Shown one piece after another: positions 1 to 9,916 of a stretch of 64,000 nt of DNA. Source of the stretch: CBDBND01 sp965262665. Lineage in GTDB: Bacteria; Pseudomonadota; Alphaproteobacteria; Rhodospirillales; Rhodospirillaceae. Positions within the stretch are counted from its first letter, which is position 1. Every line of letters starts with the position of its first letter. Position numbers and translations under genes: made by a program. The notes beneath the pieces were generated by a model that was given only the letters and a program-made list of their open reading frames with translations, had not been told where the DNA came from and did not search any database. The stretch lies in NCBI GenBank assembly GCA_965262665.1, contig OZ253551.1, positions 744,001 through 808,000 of the forward strand. Direction: 5' to 3'.

Positions 1-829
1 CACTGTCTTTATCGGGAGGACCGAGAGAGCGGGTCCAGCCCGCTGGCTCCAACGGAAATGACTCTTTCATCAAATCCGTCGGATCATTGACCCATGTCAC
101 TGGCACATCGGTGCCATTTGCCTTGTTGAAGCGGTCGACCACATCCCGCGTCACCCGGACTACATCATAGGTTTTCCAGAACCGCGCCCCGGCAGTGGTT
201 ATGTCGATCATGATGATCTCGTCGACGCCCCGCTTGAGCAAGCGTTCGACCGGACCGTCGACGTTGTAACGTTCTGGATTGCATCCCACCCAGGGCCCAC
301 GATCGGTGTCGCTGCCGCAATAGGTCAAGCGCGACCCGCCCTCCACCTGTGGCTCATACATGCGGCGGGGATCGGGGAGATACTTGGTCTGGTCGCCCGA
401 TCCAATCCACTGAGCACGATCGATGACGAACGTTACGCCCAGCTCTTGTTCTTTCGCCTTCAAAACCGCCGTCATGTCCGCCAGTTGTTTTGCAGTTCTG
501 TCAGCGTTGGGGTCGTGACCAATGCGGTCGTCTTCAAATTCGTATTTGTCCAACTGTGAGGCGACGTTGCTGTAACTGGCGCCATCGCCAAAGGAGGCGA
601 CCGTCGGCCAGGCCTCCTCGTTCCAGATCACCCGTTGATAGATCGCCGTGTGCGGGTCATAGGAAAAAATCTGGATGACGCTATCCCACAGGCTTCCGAT
701 CGACGTATCTCCAGAGCCGCCATGAACGACAAACAGCACGCCAACCGTGCGATCCGACGCCAATGACGGATTGGCCATCCCGATCGCTAGAAAAGTTCCA
801 AGACATATGGCGAGCATCTTTCGAAACAT
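1..829 (-). CDS. Exported protein of unknown function (3' end beyond window)
   Basis: An open frame runs from an ATG at 829 leftward off the window, so the C-terminus is missing. The protein begins MFRKMLAICLGTFLAIGMA, a clear Sec-type signal peptide, and the mature part contains VLFVVHGGSGD, a strand followed by a His-Gly-Gly turn. Further on it has EIIMIDITTAGARFWKTYD and VTWVNDP. I do not recognise the family with certainty; the alternating hydrophobic strands suggest an alpha/beta fold. It starts 35 bp after the Rieske oxygenase stop (865) and is the last visible gene of a minus-strand operon of SDR, VOC and Rieske genes. It therefore probably acts in the periplasm in the same catabolic process. 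That role is inferred from position only. Confidence 0.7.
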   Translation of the reverse strand, partial: MFRKMLAICLGTFLAIGMANPSLASDRTVGVLFVVHGGSGDTSIGSLWDSVIQIFSYDPHTAIYQRVIWNEEAWPTVASFGDGASYSNVASQLDKYEFEDDRIGHDPNADRTAKQLADMTAVLKAKEQELGVTFVIDRAQWIGSGDQTKYLPDPRRMYEPQVEGGSRLTYCGSDTDRGPWVGCNPERYNVDGPVERLLKRGVDEIIMIDITTAGARFWKTYDVVRVTRDVVDRFNKANGTDVPVTWVNDPTDLMKESFPLEPAGWTRSLGPPDKDS

Positions 830-864
830 GGAGACTTTCCTCTCGGCGCGTGGCATTGGCGTCA

Positions 865-1995
865 CTATTCAGCAGCCTGTTTTTGTTTGAACTGCCGCGT
901 GAGCGCCGGTTCTAGAACCCAGTTTTTGGGGTCTTCCGTACGCGCGGGCGACGGAATCACACGGGCAAGTTCGTCATCGTCAGCCGCGGCCTTTAGATCG
1001 AGCGACCACCCCTTTTCTTCCAAGGCCCGTATCTTTTTGCGAAACGCAGCAATATGAATATCAGCCTCGATGAACAATTCATTGGTGAAGTTACGGGGCG
1101 TTTTGGTCGGCGTCACATATGTAATAACCGCCGCATCTTCCTGAAAGACGTTCAAGTTCCGTTTGATGGTATCGGCATCATATTTTTCGTCGGTCAAGAA
1201 GTTACGAGCGTGCATCCAGATATTAAGCACCTTGTTCTCTTCAATCGGTAGATAGGCGGAAAAGACCGTGTGGTGCATACCCGGATTGGGACGGATATCG
1301 TTGCGGAATATCAGTCCGGTCATGTTGAATTGGATTTGATTCAGGGTATCCGGGCGCTGGTCATCCATTTCCTCACGCCACTCACCCCGTTTGGGGGTCG
1401 ACTTAAACTGGTGCTTGGACAGGGTAATTGGTCCGTCCTCTTCGACATCAAAACGAGGTAATCTTTGATCCTCCATGTCGCCGAAATCGGTGTGCACATG
1501 GAACGGATGGGCTGGATCTAGAATATTGTCGATCGCCCGCATCCAATTCACATCGAACAAGAACGTACCGCGCGTGACGCGGTACTCGTCCGATTCATAC
1601 TCCGGGAAGAAACTGTCATCGGGCAGAGATGGCCGTTCGCTTTCATTTAGGTCGCCGGCGAAGACCCAAATCCAACCCCATTTTTCTTCAACCGGATATG
1701 AATCCACCCGGGCCCGTTTCGGAATATTTGCATCCGGGCCCAACGACGGTATGTCAACGCACTGCCCTTCTCCGTTGTAGCGCCAACCGTGATACGGGCA
1801 TTGAACGGTGTCATCGACCAACTCACCTCGGCAGAGGGAGCCGCCACGGTGCACGCAGATATCGCTTAGGCAACGGGCTTGACCAGCGCTATCCCGAAAC
1901 ACAACGAAGTCGTGTCCGAGCATGCGCAATGGGCGAGATGATCCAGGGGCCAGATCCTCACTCTCGCCCACCACGTACCACATATTGATCAGCAT
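865..1995 (-). CDS. Rieske [2Fe-2S] aromatic ring-hydroxylating oxygenase subunit
   Basis: A 376-residue oxygenase of the vanillate O-demethylase / phenylpropionate dioxygenase alpha-subunit type. The N-terminal Rieske domain has C47-x-H49 and C66-x2-H69 as cluster ligands (CVHRGGS and CPYHGW). The catalytic domain shows the mononuclear-iron signature NILDPAHPFHVH, with D160, H163 and H168 the likely network. Such enzymes activate O2 to hydroxylate or demethylate an aromatic or alicyclic substrate in the cytoplasm. They need electrons from a ferredoxin or reductase, and no such gene is seen nearby. The length is normal and no break is seen. It lies between the VOC gene (stop 2122) and the exported protein (start 829). 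A paralogue of the same length is at 27658-28788. The substrate cannot be deduced. Confidence 0.92.
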   Translation of the reverse strand: MLINMWYVVGESEDLAPGSSRPLRMLGHDFVVFRDSAGQARCLSDICVHRGGSLCRGELVDDTVQCPYHGWRYNGEGQCVDIPSLGPDANIPKRARVDSYPVEEKWGWIWVFAGDLNESERPSLPDDSFFPEYESDEYRVTRGTFLFDVNWMRAIDNILDPAHPFHVHTDFGDMEDQRLPRFDVEEDGPITLSKHQFKSTPKRGEWREEMDDQRPDTLNQIQFNMTGLIFRNDIRPNPGMHHTVFSAYLPIEENKVLNIWMHARNFLTDEKYDADTIKRNLNVFQEDAAVITYVTPTKTPRNFTNELFIEADIHIAAFRKKIRALEEKGWSLDLKAAADDDELARVIPSPARTEDPKNWVLEPALTRQFKQKQAAE

Positions 1996-2121
1996 CGAGA
2001 CCTCCCTTTATCTGCCTTTGGTATACGAAATACGTCAAAGACCGGCAATTTGGATTAAAAGGATCTCTGTTTCTTGCCCGCTGAATGGAACTAGTAACTT
2101 TCAAGCCCAAAGACGCAATCT

Positions 2122-2685
2122 CTATTTGATAACCGCCGTGTTGATCTGGAACACTTCGACAATATTGCCGTTGGGATCGTACAACATCATGTTACGTGAA
2201 AGGCCCGTTCCGGACGGTTTCACATCAAACAGGATTTCGTGACCTGCGGCTTTGGCCCGGCTGACGATCTTTTCAATGTCACTGACGCGATGAGGCAGGA
2301 TCGTAGACCCTTGCCGCCCCCTTCGGTTTTCCAGATCATCGCCGCAACTTGGGTCATCGGCATCTAAAATCCCCATGAATGCGATGTTGCCGCCGACCAC
2401 TTGTCCGCCGGGGTAAACACCGCTGCCGCCCATGATGACGAAGCGGACTTTGCCGCCGTCCTGAACATCGATGTAACGCTGAATGCCACTGCCTTCGAAA
2501 GTGACATCCTCAATAATATCCTGTCCCATAACATCTCGGTAAAATGCGATGGACTCTTCGACCTTGCAGGTCACCGTCACCGCACGAAGGAGCAGACTTT
2601 GATGATTATGATCCTCCGCAATGGCGGATGATGAGATCACCCAAACGGCAAGTACGGCCACGCTTCCCTTTATAAAAATGTTCAA
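2122..2685 (-). CDS. Exported VOC (glyoxalase/bleomycin-resistance fold) protein
   Basis: I place the start at a TTG at 2685, not at the more upstream ATG (2775). TTG is preceded by GGGAG at a good distance and is followed directly by a signal peptide (NIFIKGSVAVLAVWVISSS then AIAEDH). The upstream ATG would also overlap the end of the preceding SDR gene. The 187-residue product has a VOC beta-alpha-beta-beta-beta layout: RAVTVTCKVEESIAFYRDVM near the start of the mature part, and LYDPNGNIVEVFQIN with the usual late Glu metal ligand. VOC proteins are metal-dependent isomerases, lyases or dioxygenases, but an exported one is unusual. It starts 16 bp after the SDR stop and so belongs to the same operon. 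Function beyond the fold is unknown. Confidence 0.82.
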   Translation of the reverse strand: MNIFIKGSVAVLAVWVISSSAIAEDHNHQSLLLRAVTVTCKVEESIAFYRDVMGQDIIEDVTFEGSGIQRYIDVQDGGKVRFVIMGGSGVYPGGQVVGGNIAFMGILDADDPSCGDDLENRRGRQGSTILPHRVSDIEKIVSRAKAAGHEILFDVKPSGTGLSRNMMLYDPNGNIVEVFQINTAVIK

Positions 2686-3249
2686 TGCGCTGCTCCCAAA
2701 TCTATTTCTGTGTCCTGATCCCATGGTGAAAGTATTCCCCCGCCATGCGCCCACCATCCACAGCGACCGCCGCACCTGTTACATGACGCGACGCATCGGA
2801 TAAAAGAAATGCCACGGCGGTGCCTATGTCGCGCGGATGACCCAGCCGTCCGAGGGGAGTGGTGTCGATATTGAATTGAACGAACTTTTGCGCCCCCTCC
2901 AAGCCATATATGGCAATCGCGCCCGGCGAAGGCTTGTCCTCTTCTTCGAACAGAACACCGGGATGAACCGCATTGGCCCGAATGCCGTACTTGCGCCCTT
3001 CAACAGCGGCCGCTCGAGCCAAGTGCGTGGTTCCTGCTTTTGCCACAGCGTAGGCCGTGGAATTGGGTGACCCGCGTAACGCGTTTAACGCCGAGATATT
3101 GACGATAGACCCACCAGTGTTTTTCATCACCTGAAAAGCGTAGTGCGTACCGAGGAACATGCAGGGCAATTGGGTGAACTTGAGGATGACAAGAGTGTAG
3201 AAGTCTGAATCGCTATTGATCCTTTTGATTCGCAAGAAGGATCCCAGAA

Positions 3250-4413
3250 ATGACGCGACGGTTTGGAACGGCGAACGAGGCCTTTAATCAGATTGTTGAT
3301 TTCCTGGAGCATTTCACCGATCTCGACGACCCGCGGCAACGCGCCACGGTCCTCTATCCCCTCGACGAAGTGTTGCTGCTATGCCTTCTCGGCGTGCCCG
3401 CCGGCTGTGAGAGCTGGGTCGAGATCGCCAAGTACGCGAGAGGAAACTGACGTTTCTGCGCCGTTTCCGGCCGTTCACGGATGGTACGCCCTCACACGAT
3501 CAACGCGGTGACATCTTCGCAGCCCTTGATGCCGAACAGTTTCAGCACTGCTTCATCGCCTGGGCGGCATCGCTCACCGGGCGCGGCGCGGACATCGTCG
3601 CCATCGACGGCAAGACGCTGCGGCGCTCCTATCAGGAAGGCGGCGCCAAAGCGCCCATCCACATGATCTCGGCGTGGAGCACACGTCAGAACCTGGTGCT
3701 TGGCCAAGCCAAGGTGGCTGATAAATCCAACGAGATCGTCGCTCTCCCGAAGCTGTTGGATCTGTTGACCATCAACGGCGCGACGGTGACCATCGACGCC
3801 ATGGGCTGTCAGCGCAACATCGCCGCGAAGATCATCGACAAGGACGCCGACTATATCCTTGCCCTCAAGGGCAACCAGGGCAGCCTGCACGACGATACCA
3901 AGCTTTTCTTCATCGAACAGATAGCATGCGGCTTTGCCGATACGGTTGTCAGCCACCACCAGACAGTGGAGAAGAGCCACGGCCGCATCGAAACCCGGAC
4001 CACCACGGCGACGAACGAAATCGCTTGGCTGAAGGAACGCCACCACTGGCCCGGGCCCGGGAGCATTGTTATGGTCGAAACCGTACGCGAGATCGGCATC
4101 CAACCCGGCGCCAAGGTCGAGCGCGAGACCCGCTTCTACATCCGCCTCCACCGCCGCCAAGGCCGATACTCTGAGCGCCGCCATCCGGGGCCATTGGAGC
4201 AGCGAGAACGGGCTGCACTGGGTCATGGACCTGCACTGGGTCATGGACCTGCACTGGGTCATGGACCTGCACTGGGTCATGGACATGGTCTTCCGCGACG
4301 ACGAGTGCCGGGTCCGAAAGAACACTGCCCCGGCCAACTTCGCGGTCGTCAAACACATGGCGAGCAACCTCTTGCGCCAAGCCCCGGGCAAGGACAGTCT
4401 GCGTGTAAAATGA
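3250..4413 (+). pseudogene. ISAs1-family transposase, frameshifted
   Basis: The frame opens MTRRFGTANEAFNQIVDFLE at 3250. It is broken near 3433, where one G is missing relative to the second copy (AAGTACGCG against AAGTACGGCG), and again near 4140 after ETRFYI. Recognisable catalytic parts are AIDGKTLRRS, VTIDAMGCQ, ALKGNQ and SSENGLHWVMD, as in the H-repeat-associated / ISAs1 DDE transposases. The second break is shared with the copy at 50567-51854, so it predates the last transposition or marks a mobilised defective element. The tetrapeptide-rich stretch LHWVMD is present four times in tandem, where family members normally have one copy. Confidence 0.85.
4213..4284 (+). repeat. 18-bp tandem repeat, four units, inside the transposase gene
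   Basis: The unit CTGCACTGGGTCATGGAC is repeated four times without mismatch and encodes LHWVMD in the reading frame. The second ISAs1 copy has two units at 50769-50804. The repeat sits next to the catalytic Glu region. Confidence 0.95.
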
Positions 4414-4872
4414 CGCATCGCCGCCTGGGATGACGACTTCCTCGCAAGCCTTATCTCACGGTGAAACCATTCACCCGATTGCCCTGGAGGAACATGCCGT
4501 CCACATTGACCTTAAGCAGAAACTCCAGGTCATCGAGGGAAAGAACTTGGATCGGCTTAAGGCGTGCCGCGCCCGAATTGTTCACCAGCCCGTCCAATCG
4601 GCCATACATTTCCAACACGCTATTCATGACCTGCTGCCAGTCTTCTTCACGGGTGACATCGTGTTGCAAGAACTCAGCCTTTAAGCCTTGGGCTTTGAGG
4701 CGCTTATCCGTTTCCTTTGCGCCATCGGGATTGCGCCCTGAGTAGACAACCGTAGCGCCCTGTCCGGCAGTGGTCATGGTTGTCCAACGCCCAAGCCCGG
4801 ACGTCCCGCCCGTGACCAGCACGACCGTGCCGTCGAGCTGATCGGTTTTCGCTACATGTGTGTCCGGGGCGG

Positions 4873-5567
4873 TCATTGGGCTAAGAACCAATCGTCGACC
4901 GGCAAATCCATACCGCTCATATAGGCCGCACCATCAGTGGCATAGAACAGGACCGACTCAGCAACGGATTGCGGCGATATCGCCTTTATGCTTAGGGGAT
5001 ACGGCAGTGGAGGCGTTCCAGCTACCGGTCCGACCAAGACGGTGTTCACAACAATCCCGTCTTTGGCCTTGGCGCATTCCAAGGCCGCCAACTTGGACGA
5101 AAACAAAATGCCAGCGCTGGCGGCACATGCCGCGACAGCGCCGTCCACGGCGGCCCGTGCCGCTGCCGGAAGCACATGAATGACGGCACCGCCCTGCCCG
5201 GCTTCACGCATGGCGAGAATGCCCCGGCTTTGGGCGAAGAAGGCCGGCACGGCCATGGACCGATGAGCGGTTACAAACGAATCGAAAGCCAGATTTTCGA
5301 TCGGCGCGGAAGACTCACCCATGGTGGGAATGACGAGGACGTCGAGGCGGCCAAACTGGTTCAGGCAAGCTTTGTAAGCCGTATCCCAGGACTTCTGATC
5401 CATAGGATCGACTTCAATGGCCAGAGATCCACGCCCGAAATGGACGTCCCTGCCCCGCTGCCGATGCAGATGGACGCACCAGCCTTGGCAAGCCTCGTGC
5501 AACAAGCCTGCCCAATAACGCTTTCGGCATTGGTGACAAAAGCCGTCTTTCCAGTCAGATCGGACAT
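4873..5567 (-). pseudogene. SDR-like protein with one frameshift
   Basis: The ATG at 5567 opens MSDLTGKTAFVTNAESVIGQ, a degenerate Rossmann start in which TNAESVIGQ takes the place of TGxxxGIG. A single-base frameshift near 5460 moves the frame. The rest (GRLDVLVIPTMG, GGAVIHVLPAAARAA, AACAASAGILFSSKLAALE, SGMDLPVDDWFLAQ) is SDR-like to a TGA at 4873. The usual NNAG is replaced by IPTMG and the YxxxK motif is not obvious, so even before the frameshift this may have been a non-catalytic or divergent member. The stop overlaps the next SDR start (ATGA). It is the first gene of the minus-strand operon, divergent from the FAD oxidoreductase. A sequencing error at the indel cannot be excluded. Confidence 0.8.
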
Positions 5568-5701
5568 GGAAAGACTTTAGGCAGTGGAAGCGCTAGGGCA
5601 ATGCGATCGCGTATTGAGCAAACTAATGGGTTATATGGTATTGAACTTTGTTGGTAGGAAGCTCACAAAAATACTGGCTGATCGTTTTAGGGAGAGCACA
5701 C

Positions 5702-7150
5702 ATGTCGAACCATTGGGACATTGTCATCGTCGGTGCCGGTACCACGGGGATGCCGGCCGCCATTAAGGCTTCGGAAAGAAGCGCCAAGATTCTTGTGGTC
5801 GACGTGGCCAACGATGTGGGTGGCACGCTGCATTTGTCTGCCGGGTCGTTCAGTGGGGCTGGTTCGAAGCTGCAAAAGTCCAAAGGCATCGAGGATACGC
5901 CGGAAAAACACTTCCAGGAGTGCATTCACATCAATCACGGTACCGGTGATTTCGACAAAATGCGCATGTGGCAAGAGAACGCGGGCGAAACTCTTGATTG
6001 GCTTATGGACCTGGGCCTTGAGTATCCGGAGGATCAACCTATAGCCGCCGCCGGTCATGAACCTTATGACACTGCACGCATCTCGACCCCGATAGACGGC
6101 GGCCGCAGTTACTTAAGTGTGCTTAAGAAAAAATTCGAAGAGATAATCGAAAGCGGTAGCGTTGAGCTTCGGCTTAACACAAAGATGACCGACCTATTGG
6201 TGGAGGCGGATGGTTCCGTCTCTGGCATTCAGGTTGAGAACAACAAGGGTGAACAGGAAGAGATCCGCGCGACAACAACCTTGTTGGCGAGTGGCGGCTA
6301 TTGCAACAGCGATGCGCTTTGGCAGGAGTTCCACAACCGGCCGAAACGGGGGTACACCTACAGGCTCTCAAACGGTGACGGCATTCAGGCGGCCCGCAAA
6401 CTCACTGCGCAAGTGCAGCTCGCCGAGAACCTGATGATGACCTTCGGTGGCACCATCGATATCGACAACCCCGAAGATTATTGGATCCACACCCTCACCT
6501 TCCCCGACATGCGGCCACCGTGGGAGATCTACCTCAACCAGAACGGCCGTCGATTTATGAATGAGGAGAACACAAGCCAGGATTTCCGGGAGCGAACCAT
6601 TGTGAACCAGCCCGATTGGTCGTGCTGGGTGGTTTATGACCAAGCCGTCAGAGATGAGTCGCCCGACTTGTTTCAAGTCTTCAACAATGTTTGGAGTGCG
6701 GAAAAAATTGCCAGAGCGTTCGATACTCATCCTGATTTCTGTAAGGCGGACAGCATCGAAGAATTGGCTGAGCAAACGGGCATGCCCTTAAACACCCTTA
6801 GGATGACCATTGACCAGTACAACAAAGGCAGGGAAGTGGACTCCGATCCTTGGGGCCGCAAACATACCCCCTTGCCCATCGGGAAACCCCCTTTCTACGC
6901 CATCAAGCATTACGCCATTGCAGTTTGCGGCTTCGCCGGCATTGTTTGCGACAACCACCTCCGGATTTTGGACGAAAATGGTGCTCCCATTCCCAATCTC
7001 TACGCTGGCGGTGAAATGCTCGGCATGGGCCTATGGGGCAACGCCTTTCTCGGTGGCTCAAGCATCGGCGGTTGCCTGACCATGGGCCGGCTGTTGGGCG
7101 AGCGGTTCCTGTCTTGGGAGTCAGCAACCGCCGCCGCGGCGGCGGAGTAA
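5702..7150 (+). CDS. FAD-dependent oxidoreductase (fumarate reductase / 3-ketosteroid dehydrogenase type)
   Basis: The 482-residue protein starts at the ATG at 5702, preceded by GGGAG; upstream in-frame starts lack a ribosome site. It begins SNHWDIVIVGAGTTGMPAA, a dinucleotide-binding motif at residues 11-16. Mid-protein it has LLASGGYCNSD, and near the C-terminus NLYAGGEMLGMGLWGNAFLGG, typical of the FAD_binding_2 family (flavocytochrome c, 3-ketosteroid-delta1-dehydrogenase and KstD-like). These enzymes reduce or dehydrogenate C-C bonds next to a carbonyl. No signal peptide is seen, so it is cytoplasmic. It leads a plus-strand operon with an NmrA-like gene and a DUF1838 gene. The reading frame is intact, in contrast to its neighbours. 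The exact substrate is unknown. Confidence 0.9.
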   Translation: MSNHWDIVIVGAGTTGMPAAIKASERSAKILVVDVANDVGGTLHLSAGSFSGAGSKLQKSKGIEDTPEKHFQECIHINHGTGDFDKMRMWQENAGETLDWLMDLGLEYPEDQPIAAAGHEPYDTARISTPIDGGRSYLSVLKKKFEEIIESGSVELRLNTKMTDLLVEADGSVSGIQVENNKGEQEEIRATTTLLASGGYCNSDALWQEFHNRPKRGYTYRLSNGDGIQAARKLTAQVQLAENLMMTFGGTIDIDNPEDYWIHTLTFPDMRPPWEIYLNQNGRRFMNEENTSQDFRERTIVNQPDWSCWVVYDQAVRDESPDLFQVFNNVWSAEKIARAFDTHPDFCKADSIEELAEQTGMPLNTLRMTIDQYNKGREVDSDPWGRKHTPLPIGKPPFYAIKHYAIAVCGFAGIVCDNHLRILDENGAPIPNLYAGGEMLGMGLWGNAFLGGSSIGGCLTMGRLLGERFLSWESATAAAAAE

Positions 7151-7231
7151 AGTCTCGGCCTTCCTGGAAGGTGCCCATACACCAGCCTCTACGTGCACCC
7201 AATTGGCCCTGCCACAATTAGGAGTGAGACC

Positions 7232-8070
7232 ATGCCGCAATCTTTGCTGAGTCTTGCAAAACGTATTGCTGCAGCGCTGGTGTTGCTGTTCTCGACCACG
7301 GCTGCAGCCAAGGAAGACGTGCTGATCATCGGCGGGCGGGCCATGCGGGGTCGGCGGTTGCCAGAATGCTCATTGCCCGGGGCGACACCGTCACGGCCTT
7401 TGTTCGACCCACCACCGATCGTGCCCGTCTCGACGGTTTGCCGGTCGACTTTGTGGTCGGCGATGCCATGAAGGCCAATGAAGTTGCTGCCGCACTGGAG
7501 GGTAAGCACTTCACGGTGATGTTCGAGACCGTGCAGATCTTTCCCGGGTCCGAGTCGAGCTGCACCCAGATGTATGAGAACTTTGTGCCGTTGGCCAAGC
7601 GCATGAGGGTTAAACAGTTCATAAGCCTCGGTGGCGGCTGCGGCGATAATCCCCGAGAAGACTGCCCGCTGAGTCCGCCGCTCTATGCCCTGTCCGGCGA
7701 TATGAACAATTCTGAACACATCCTGCGCGATTCCGGCATGCCCTATACCATCATTCGCGTCGGTGCACTGATCCCGTCCAACCCCTTTCATCCCGACGCT
7801 GACAAGGCCAGCGGTACGTCTTACCTGACAACAGACCTGACCAAGTTCGGCGGCGTCCTGCGCGTTGATCTCAATGAACAAGTCGTAGCCTGTATCGGAG
7901 CTGAACGCTGTCTCAACAAAACCTTCGTCATTGATGATCCGACGATAAGGCCGCAATTCGATCATTGGATCTGCAAGCGGGAAAACGAGGGTCCGGTCGT
8001 GTCCGGAGACAATCCGCTTTGCGGTGAGATGCCGCGCGTCACCGAAGCCCAACTAAAACGGAAACCCTGA
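7232..8070 (+). pseudogene. Exported NmrA-like NAD(P)-binding protein, frameshifted
   Basis: The ATG at 7232 follows GGAGTGAGAC and opens a signal peptide (MPQSLLSLAKRIAAALVLLF), then KEDVLIIGG. A missing base near 7338, exactly in the glycine-rich nucleotide loop, shifts the frame. The other frame continues GHAGSAVARMLIARGDTVTA to a stop at 8070. The body (KQFISLGGGCGDN, MPYTIIRVGAL) resembles the atypical SDR/NmrA group. The cysteine-rich motif and overall plan match the intact paralogue at 45756-46562. The next gene starts 2 bp after the stop. If the indel is real, the gene is dead. Confidence 0.82.
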
Positions 8071-8072
8071 TC

Positions 8073-9003
8073 ATGCTCACTCGTCGTAACGTTCTCGCCG
8101 CCGCGCCGGCCACTGTCGTTGCCGGTGCCGCTATCAACAACACAGCCAGTGCTGCATCACCGCTTCCGCAATTGGAATTCCCGACACCTGATGCTCACGT
8201 CCGTGCCTCTATCAAGATTCTGGCCAGATCTTGAGGAGGCGACCATCTTCCACATGTACAAAGGCACGATGGAAGCACTGCTCCCCGGCCGAGCACCGGT
8301 GCGGCTGGTCGACAGCACCACCGTCATCCGCCGTCAAGTTGAAGTACGGCCTGAGGGTCATCACATCAGCATATGGGAAGCCACCTTCTACCACCGGCCT
8401 GGAGAGGCTGAACCCCTCGACGCCTTTGACAACCCGCTCAACGGGCGCAAGGTGCGGCCGTTTCACCAGCGCGAAGGCCGCGGTCAGTCGCTATGGACAA
8501 ATGAAGGGTCAAAGTTCCGGCGCAGCGACGGCACCTGGGTCTCCAGTAACCGCAGCGGCAAACCGTTCGCGCTCGAGTGGACACAAGCTGGCGAACGCAT
8601 CTGGACCTCACGTTACAATGCTGGTGTTTACCTGAAACGCCCTTTGGACCCGGAGACCTGGCCGCTGGAGTTCGCCGGTCCTGATCTGTTGTATTCAGAA
8701 AAGACCACCAGCAACGGATTGGTGCGTGAACTCGCCGACCCCTCTATTGTCAATGCCTCGGCGGCCTATTCACTCAATCAGACGATGATCTGGTGGCCCT
8801 GGCTGTTGATGGGACAGACGCCCGGCCATCTGGTGTGGAATACCAATGGGGTGAAGCTGTCCGATCCCGACATGGTCGCGGTCGCCGACCGCAAACTGGT
8901 TGAAAAAATTCACCCGACGATCTTTGGTCCTGATGAGCCTTGGGAAGGGCACGTCAACCTGTGGACGGACTATCCGAAGATGCGCTCTACGGAGAAAGCA
9001 TGA
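8073..9003 (+). pseudogene. DUF1838-family protein, frameshifted
   Basis: The frame begins at an ATG at 8073 with a Tat-like leader (LTRRNVLAAAPATVVAGAA) and runs to a TGA near 8231. The remainder lies in the next frame (LEEATIFHMYKGTMEALLPG onward) to 9003. The body shows the DUF1838 plan also seen at 17700-18554 and 33960-35782: a strand-rich domain, NPLNGRKV (the NPYTGE-like turn), and the late MIWWPWLLMGQTPGHLVWNT followed by VKLSD. The function of DUF1838 is not established. The leader suggests folded export to the periplasm. Its place after the FAD oxidoreductase and the NmrA-like protein ties it to the same pathway. Confidence 0.8.
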
Positions 9004-9132
9004 GAGATCATGTGACGGAAAACCCTATCACGCTAAAACAAGTTGCCGGGCAGAACCCATATATTGAGGGACAATCAAAAATCAATTGCTCCCACAGGCG
9101 TTAGAAGCGGACTGTTGCCTCATCTGGCCGAT

Positions 9133-9881
9133 CTATCTCGACGTAGCTCTGTCGGCGGGTTTTTGTGCCACACAGCCAGCATGCTCACGTCCGTCCGCCG
9201 CCTCACCCAGGCGATGTAGACCAAAAAAAGAAGGACGCTCGATTTCAAATCCTGCCAATCGGCACTCGCGTTCCAGAATGTCCGGATCGAGGGTATTGAC
9301 AAATTCCGGTACCGCTGATGCCTCCGCATTGGTTGAGCTATGCCGCGCGAAGTCAGGGATAAAGCCGGGCCAAAGTTCCCCCGCGGTTTTGGCAGCCTCG
9401 TACGAGGGAATAATGTCATTCCATCCGGGCATGTACGGCGTGTCGGCAACGAGATAAAGGCGCCCGCCCGGCCTGAGCCATTCATACATAGCACTCAAGG
9501 ACGTACGTATGTCGGACCCAAACAGAAAATGGATCACCCTTGAGGCGAGAATGGCGTGAAACGAATGGGGTGGAAACTGCACGTCGGGTAGAACCCCTGC
9601 AACCGTCCGCAGCCTCGATTTCAACTCGGGAGGTACTTGCTCTACTAACTTTTCGAGGTGCTGGGCTTCCATGTCACAGGCGCGCGCGCAGGCACCCGCG
9701 TTGAGGGCCGCGAGGCTGGCCACGCCATAAGCACACCCCATGTCGAGAACTTCACCGTCTCTTGTGCGGCGAATGTAATGAATTCTTCCGCATAGGAATC
9801 CAGCGCCTCCAACATGAAGCCGCAACCATTGAGGGTGGGGACCGCACCTGGGAATTGGGTTGGGGGTATTTCGATCAGCAT
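9133..9881 (-). pseudogene. SAM-dependent methyltransferase, frameshifted
   Basis: The N-terminal part from the ATG at 9881 (MLIEIPPTQFPGAVPTLNGC) and the main part to 9133 are in different frames, and they join near 9757 around FAAQ / TRDGEVLDMGCAYG. Motif I is VLDMGCAYGVASLAAL, followed by the acidic ACDMEAQHL and the motif FHAILASRVIHFLFG. The layout is that of a class I methyltransferase of about 245 residues. The strand is opposite to both flanking genes. The substrate is unknown. Confidence 0.75.
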
Positions 9882-9916
9882 GAGAATTACAATAGCACCT
9901 TGAAGCCGAGACAGTT

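Larger units (their letters stand above)
3162..4486 (+). mobile_element. ISAs1-family insertion sequence, copy 1
   Basis: The 1325-bp element is bounded by inverted ends CAGGGCAATTGGGTGAA (left) and, read inward from the right, CAGGGCAATCGGGTGAA. It is flanked by a perfect 10-bp direct duplication GAGGAACATG at 3152-3161 and 4487-4496, the length expected for ISAs1. A second copy lies at 50567-51854 on the other strand and is 37 bp shorter. Most of the difference is two extra 18-bp tandem units in this copy. Confidence 0.95.
2702..4876 (-). pseudogene. Short-chain dehydrogenase/reductase split by ISAs1 element
   Basis: The two halves of one SDR gene flank an IS (3162-4486). The N-terminal half (4876 down to 4487) has the Rossmann motif TGGTSGLGRW and the structural motif NNSG. 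The C-terminal half (3161 down to 2702) has catalytic Ser in NISALNALRG, YAVAK (Tyr-x3-Lys) and the ending VTGAAVAVDGG. Removing the IS and one copy of the 10-bp target duplication restores an exact in-frame join, VDGMFL-GTHYAF, giving a normal SDR of about 280 residues. The start at 4876 overlaps the stop of the upstream SDR (ATGA), which indicates translational coupling. The insertion is therefore recent and is the only visible lesion. The gene probably encoded a cytoplasmic NAD(P)-dependent alcohol or ketone oxidoreductase. Confidence 0.93.

Noticed and set aside
3492..4418. Long minus-strand frame of 308 residues over the ISAs1 element
   Set aside because: It is antisense to the transposase, low-complexity and lacks any family features; the same holds for 50521-51441.
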